From Candidatus Saccharimonadota bacterium (lineage in GTDB: Bacteria; Patescibacteriota; Saccharimonadia; Saccharimonadales; Saccharimonadaceae), in NCBI GenBank assembly GCA_017540545.1, contig JAFYAV010000001.1, positions 372,001 through 436,000 of the forward strand: DNA of 64,000 nucleotides, in the 5' to 3' direction. The position numbers were made by a program, and so were the translations under genes. The notes beneath the pieces were generated by a model. The model was given only the letters and a program-made list of their open reading frames with translations. It was not told the origin of the DNA and did not search any database. Positions 60,645-64,000 of this stretch are shown piece by piece (the first letter of the stretch is position 1; the number at the start of each line of letters is the position of its first letter).

Positions 60645-60660
60645 TGTGCATGTGATCGAC

Positions 60661-60708
60661 GAGAACGGCTGGACTAATCGCTTCGCGCGAACGGCCCAGC
60701 CTTTTCTC
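60661..60708 (+). terminator. Terminator of the unknown membrane protein gene
   Basis: GAGAACGGCTGG ... CCAGCCTTTTCTC stem-loop with T4. Confidence 0.8.
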
Positions 60709-60726
60709 ATGCCTTCGAAACTATGC

Positions 60727-60732
60727 TAAGAT
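60727..60732 (+). promoter_or_regulatory. Extended -10 of sbcB
   Basis: TGCTAAGAT ending six bases before ATG 60739. Confidence 0.55.
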
Positions 60733-60738
60733 GAAAAC

Positions 60739-62100
60739 ATGGATCAAAAACAGACATTTTTCTTCTATGACCTTGAAACCTCTGGTCTGAATCCGCGCGA
60801 GGATCGCTTGATGCAATTCGCGGGCATCCGCACTGACATGGATTTGAAGCAAATAGGCGACCCGGTCAACCTTCTCGTCAAACTCTCTGACGATACTTTA
60901 CCTAGCCCGCAGGCGATTATGGTCACTAAAATCACGCCACAGTCCACGCTGATGGATGGCTTTACGGAAGCGGAGTTTTGTAAATACGTAATGGACGAAA
61001 TCTTTACACCCGGCACTATTGCAATGGGGTATAATTCCGTTCGTTTCGACGATGAATTTATGCGCCATACCTTTTGGCGCAATTTTTACGATCCCTATGA
61101 ATGGCAATGGAAAGACGGCCGCAGCAGATGGGACTTGCTCGATGTCGTGCGCATGACGCGCGCACTGCGCCCAGAAAATATTAGTTGGCCCGTAACCGAA
61201 GACGGAAAGGCTACTAATCGTCTCGAGCTAATCACCAAGCAAAACGGTATTTCGCACGAGCATGCTCACGATGCACTTTCGGACGTGGAGGCACTCATCT
61301 CGGTAACGCGTCTAATCAAGGAGAAACAGCCACAGCTCTATGACTGGCTCTTTAAAATGCGCGACAAAAAGGCTGTTCAAAAGCTCATCAATCTAGATAA
61401 ACCGGCGCCATTCGTTTATAGCTCTGGTCGCTATTCGTCCGAGTTTGAAAAAACGACTGTTGCCTATCCGATTGCGCCCGCCAAGAATGGCAATGTGCTC
61501 GTATTTGATCTACGTCAGAATCTTGACGAGTTACTTGCGCAGGAAGAGCCCAAATTTTTCCCGACCGTAAAAGAGCTCAAATATAATCATTGTCCGGCCG
61601 TTGCCCCATTGGGTGTTCTAGCGCAGGGCGATGGTTGGCAAAAAATCCAACTCGACCAATCGCGAATCGAGCGAAATCTTAAAGCGCTCCTCTCGCATCC
61701 GGATTTTATTGAACGGATGCGCACCGAAAACGAGAACCGCGAAGAATTTCCGCCAGCAGTCGATCCCGAGTCGGCGCTCTATGATGGCTTTCTTGACGAT
61801 ACTGACAGAACTCGCTGCAATGCCATACGGCGTGCAACTATCAATGAGCTTGCGGATTTTCATCCCGACTTCCATGATCCGCGTTTGCCGGACTTGCTAC
61901 TACACTATAAAGCACGAAACTTCGCCGAGACGCTATCCGAATCGGAACATCAAAAATGGGAAGAGTATCGCATTCAACGCATCAGGGCGCGCCAGAACTC
62001 CTATATCAAGGCTATTCAGGAATTGGCAGCGCAACCTAATACTGACCGATATATCTTGGAAGAATTGCAGCTTTGGTATCAGTCACTACTGCCGTATTAG
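60739..62100 (+). CDS. sbcB: Exodeoxyribonuclease I
   Basis: 453 aa. DEDD exonuclease domain: FFYDLETSGLNPREDRLMQF with Asp11 and Glu13, the GYNSVRFDDEF motif and SHEHAHDALSDVEAL, followed by the SH3-like and helical ExoI C-terminal domains. It degrades ssDNA 3' to 5' in recombination and mismatch repair. Close in length to E. coli ExoI (about 475 aa). Predicted leaderless mRNA. Confidence 0.96.
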   Translation: MDQKQTFFFYDLETSGLNPREDRLMQFAGIRTDMDLKQIGDPVNLLVKLSDDTLPSPQAIMVTKITPQSTLMDGFTEAEFCKYVMDEIFTPGTIAMGYNSVRFDDEFMRHTFWRNFYDPYEWQWKDGRSRWDLLDVVRMTRALRPENISWPVTEDGKATNRLELITKQNGISHEHAHDALSDVEALISVTRLIKEKQPQLYDWLFKMRDKKAVQKLINLDKPAPFVYSSGRYSSEFEKTTVAYPIAPAKNGNVLVFDLRQNLDELLAQEEPKFFPTVKELKYNHCPAVAPLGVLAQGDGWQKIQLDQSRIERNLKALLSHPDFIERMRTENENREEFPPAVDPESALYDGFLDDTDRTRCNAIRRATINELADFHPDFHDPRLPDLLLHYKARNFAETLSESEHQKWEEYRIQRIRARQNSYIKAIQELAAQPNTDRYILEELQLWYQSLLPY

Positions 62101-62139
62101 TAGAATATACTTATGCTCGCAAGCAGATAGAAAAATAAT

Positions 62140-62145
62140 TATAAT
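62140..62145 (+). promoter_or_regulatory. -10 of the acyltransferase gene
   Basis: TATAAT ending six bases before ATG 62152. Confidence 0.65.
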
Positions 62146-62151
62146 TTAATT

Positions 62152-63987
62152 ATGCTGTGGCTGACGGGCATCAATTCAATTCGGTTTTTTGCGATTTTTT
62201 TGATTCTTATCTATCACCTCTTTCGCAGTTTTCTGCCTGGCGGATTTATCGCCGTAGACATCTTTTTTGCTATCTCGGGCTTCTTGATTATTGGTAAATT
62301 AATTCGCGAATCTGCAAACGGCAAGGTTAACTATTGTCGTTTTTTGCTAAATCGGTTTTTGCGTATCTATCCGGCATTACTGGTCTGTGTTTTGATTACG
62401 CTTGCGCTGACGCTATTCGTGCATCCCGACGTGCTTGTTGGTTTGCGTCAAAATACAATTGCGGCGCTAACCTTTTCGACAAACTACGTTCAGCTTCTGT
62501 CTGGTGGTAGTTACGAGAATGTTATTTCGCCCAACTTATTCCAACACACGTGGTTTCTTGCGCTCGAAATGCAGCTATATATTCTTGCGCCCCTCCTAGT
62601 AATGGGGATTGTTTCGGCTACCAAAGATCATCGCAAAGCCATTAAGGTTATTGGCGTAATATTTCTTTTTTTGGCAATTATCTCCAGCCTACTAATGATG
62701 GTATATGGCGGCATATTAGCATTGCCCGATCGGGCATATTTCGCCATCGACTCGCATATGGGCGCATTTTGTCTTGGTGCCGCATTTGCGGTATTTAACT
62801 ATCTCGTACCGCGCACGCCGCGCACGCCCAAAATTATTCCAGCTATCGGTCTCGGCCTCAGTCTAACCACGATTGTCATCCTTTCGTTCAAGCTAGAATA
62901 TACTGGCGCAATGACGTATTTTTTCGGGCTACCCTTCACGGGTTTTCTGACGGTGATTATGCTCGCCTGTATTATAAAATTGCAACCAAATGTTCGTGTG
63001 CGCCATAAAACGCTCACCGCCGTGCGCGTGCTTGAGCGCCTTGGTGCACTATCTTTTGGCATATACCTATTTCATTGGCCGCTCTCTATTCTTTTGCCTA
63101 ATTTGCTCCCGCCCAGTTTGCCGACCGGGCTATATGCGACCATTAATACCGCAGTGAGCGCGGCGTTGGCGATAATTTGTAATTGCACTCTGCACGTTGA
63201 GCGCCATCTAAAAATGCTCCAGTTTTATAGAAAACGTCGATGGGCCTATGCGATTGTAGCTGTCGCACTATTAGTGCCAGCAGTGATTGGCTTTATTCGA
63301 ATTCCTGAAACTTCAGGTATTACGGAGCAGCTTCGCGAGATGGCTGCGCTCGGGGACGAGAACGTTGAGCCGGAGCCAGAGCAATACTTGGGGCTAACAA
63401 GTTTGGCTGACAGGGTGCGAGAAATACTCGCTGCTCAATTTAAGCTAGCTGCTGATCCTTCCAGTCGACCCGTTATTGCTGACGGCAATGGCGCGAAGAA
63501 TGCAAATAACGCTAAGGTTTTAGTCATCGGGGATTCGGTTACTTTAGGGGCCAAGCAGGCTCTCGAGTCGACTATACCTGATGTCTTTGTCGACGCGAAG
63601 GAATCGCGCTCCATCATTACGGCTACGGGCATTATTGCAAATTATTCCGCGAAAGGAAAGCTACCAAACACCATTGTAATTAGTCTCGCCACTAACGAAT
63701 ACAACATCACCGAAGCTTTGCTCCAGACTATCACGAACGCCGCTGGCAATGATAAAACATATATTCTAGTGACTGCCTATGCCGGACCGCAGCAAATTCG
63801 CAACAAGCAGAATGCTACGCTCAAAAAATTTGCTGAGAAAAACGACAATATCTTTATTGCCGATTGGTGGGAAATCGCACACAATAATTGGTCGCTCATG
63901 TATGCAGATCACATTCATCTCAACCCAGAAGGGCGCATTGCTTATGCGAATCTCATCTATAATGCCATTAGGAGTGCACACCAATGA
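62152..63987 (+). CDS. OatA-like acyltransferase-3/SGNH fusion
   Basis: 611 aa. The first ~370 residues are the ten-helix acyltransferase-3 domain: GINSIRFFAIFLILIYHLF with the catalytic His, FFAISGFLI, and RFLRIYPALLV. The C-terminal ~190 residues form an SGNH hydrolase-like domain: VLVIGDSVTLGA with Ser, SLATNEYN and the late DHIHLNPEG Asp-His. This is the O-acetyltransferase layout of OatA, which acetylates peptidoglycan against lysozyme. Predicted leaderless. Stop overlaps the next ATG. Confidence 0.93.
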   Translation: MLWLTGINSIRFFAIFLILIYHLFRSFLPGGFIAVDIFFAISGFLIIGKLIRESANGKVNYCRFLLNRFLRIYPALLVCVLITLALTLFVHPDVLVGLRQNTIAALTFSTNYVQLLSGGSYENVISPNLFQHTWFLALEMQLYILAPLLVMGIVSATKDHRKAIKVIGVIFLFLAIISSLLMMVYGGILALPDRAYFAIDSHMGAFCLGAAFAVFNYLVPRTPRTPKIIPAIGLGLSLTTIVILSFKLEYTGAMTYFFGLPFTGFLTVIMLACIIKLQPNVRVRHKTLTAVRVLERLGALSFGIYLFHWPLSILLPNLLPPSLPTGLYATINTAVSAALAIICNCTLHVERHLKMLQFYRKRRWAYAIVAVALLVPAVIGFIRIPETSGITEQLREMAALGDENVEPEPEQYLGLTSLADRVREILAAQFKLAADPSSRPVIADGNGAKNANNAKVLVIGDSVTLGAKQALESTIPDVFVDAKESRSIITATGIIANYSAKGKLPNTIVISLATNEYNITEALLQTITNAAGNDKTYILVTAYAGPQQIRNKQNATLKKFAEKNDNIFIADWWEIAHNNWSLMYADHIHLNPEGRIAYANLIYNAIRSAHQ

Positions 63988-64000
63988 AACAGAGCCTACT
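63984..64000 (+). CDS. Start of a further gene, cut by the window end
   Basis: ATG overlaps the acyltransferase stop (ATGA). Only six codons are present, so nothing can be said of the product. Overlap suggests co-translation. Confidence 0.4.

Overview
The window looks like a chromosome segment of a Patescibacteria/CPR bacterium, most likely Candidatus Saccharibacteria (TM7). This is an inference from overall style: very short intergenic gaps, abutting or overlapping gene ends, and many surface and membrane proteins beside a minimal core. No 16S gene is present. TGA is used as an ordinary stop codon (for example at 4829-4831 and 39279-39281), which argues against the UGA-glycine code of Gracilibacteria/Absconditabacteria.

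Layout. 1-5.9 kb: an ABC exporter (ATPase plus double-FtsX permease), then a TasA/camelysin-like secreted protein, a SipW-like signal peptidase and a DUF5305-like protein. 5.9-7.4 kb: MBL-fold hydrolase and DUF362 protein. 7.5-7.8 kb: tRNA-Lys followed by a duplicated tRNA 3' end. 8-10 kb: beta-helix surface protein with an NPQTG sorting signal. 10-14 kb: two flavodoxins, a YjbR protein, a DUF218 membrane protein and an alpha/beta hydrolase. 14.1-15.8 kb: a tightly coupled four-gene operon with a free-standing FtsK-gamma domain. 15.8-17.7 kb: DUF262/DUF1524 (GmrSD-type) defence protein. 17.7-23.7 kb: ClbS-like protein, a 1257-aa MMPL transporter with a divergent TetR gene, glutathione peroxidase. 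23.7-26.2 kb: two related surface proteins and a methyltransferase. 26.3-27.1 kb: tRNA-Pro and a minus-strand structured transcript with micro-ORFs. 27.1-33.3 kb: queH, HIT protein, rpmE plus a 35-aa basic ORF, two WG-repeat membrane proteins. 33.3-41.1 kb: serS, hpf, secA, M16 peptidase, P-loop kinase, TylF-type methyltransferase, TraX. 41.2-44.3 kb: dnaK with a perfect CIRCE element, then a tandem pair of unknown paralogues behind a long structured leader. 44.4-50.3 kb: rmuC, lepB, membrane protein, HtrA protease, an unknown gene, rpsB-tsf. 50.5-55.5 kb: 1162-aa adhesin and aquaporin. 55.5-64 kb: pheS-pheT-FKBP, an unknown membrane protein, exonuclease I, an OatA-like acyltransferase.

Two expression styles stand out. 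At least 16 genes have a -10 hexamer ending only 6-8 bases before the start codon, so their mRNAs should be leaderless. One such -10 is a perfect palindrome (ATTATAAT, 11161-11168) placed to serve two divergent leaderless genes. By contrast, four transcription units of unknown function (26437-27078 minus, 43278-44320 plus, 48376-48821 minus, 59790-60708 plus) have a -35/17-bp/-10 promoter, strong AGGAGG-type Shine-Dalgarno sites, three of them long hairpin-rich leaders, three of them clear terminators of their own, and codons (AGG, AGA, CTG, CCG) that the neighbours avoid. They look like autonomous, possibly acquired cassettes and are the best candidates for something undescribed.

The working themes are envelope and surface biology (exporter, SipW/TasA, two sortase-type adhesins, HtrA, LepB, SecA, FKBP, OatA, aquaporin, MMPL), translation (rpsB, tsf, serS, pheST, hpf, L31, two tRNAs, queH), and a thin layer of DNA metabolism and defence (RmuC, exonuclease I, DUF262, FtsK-gamma). 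All functions are read from sequence motifs by eye; no database search was run.
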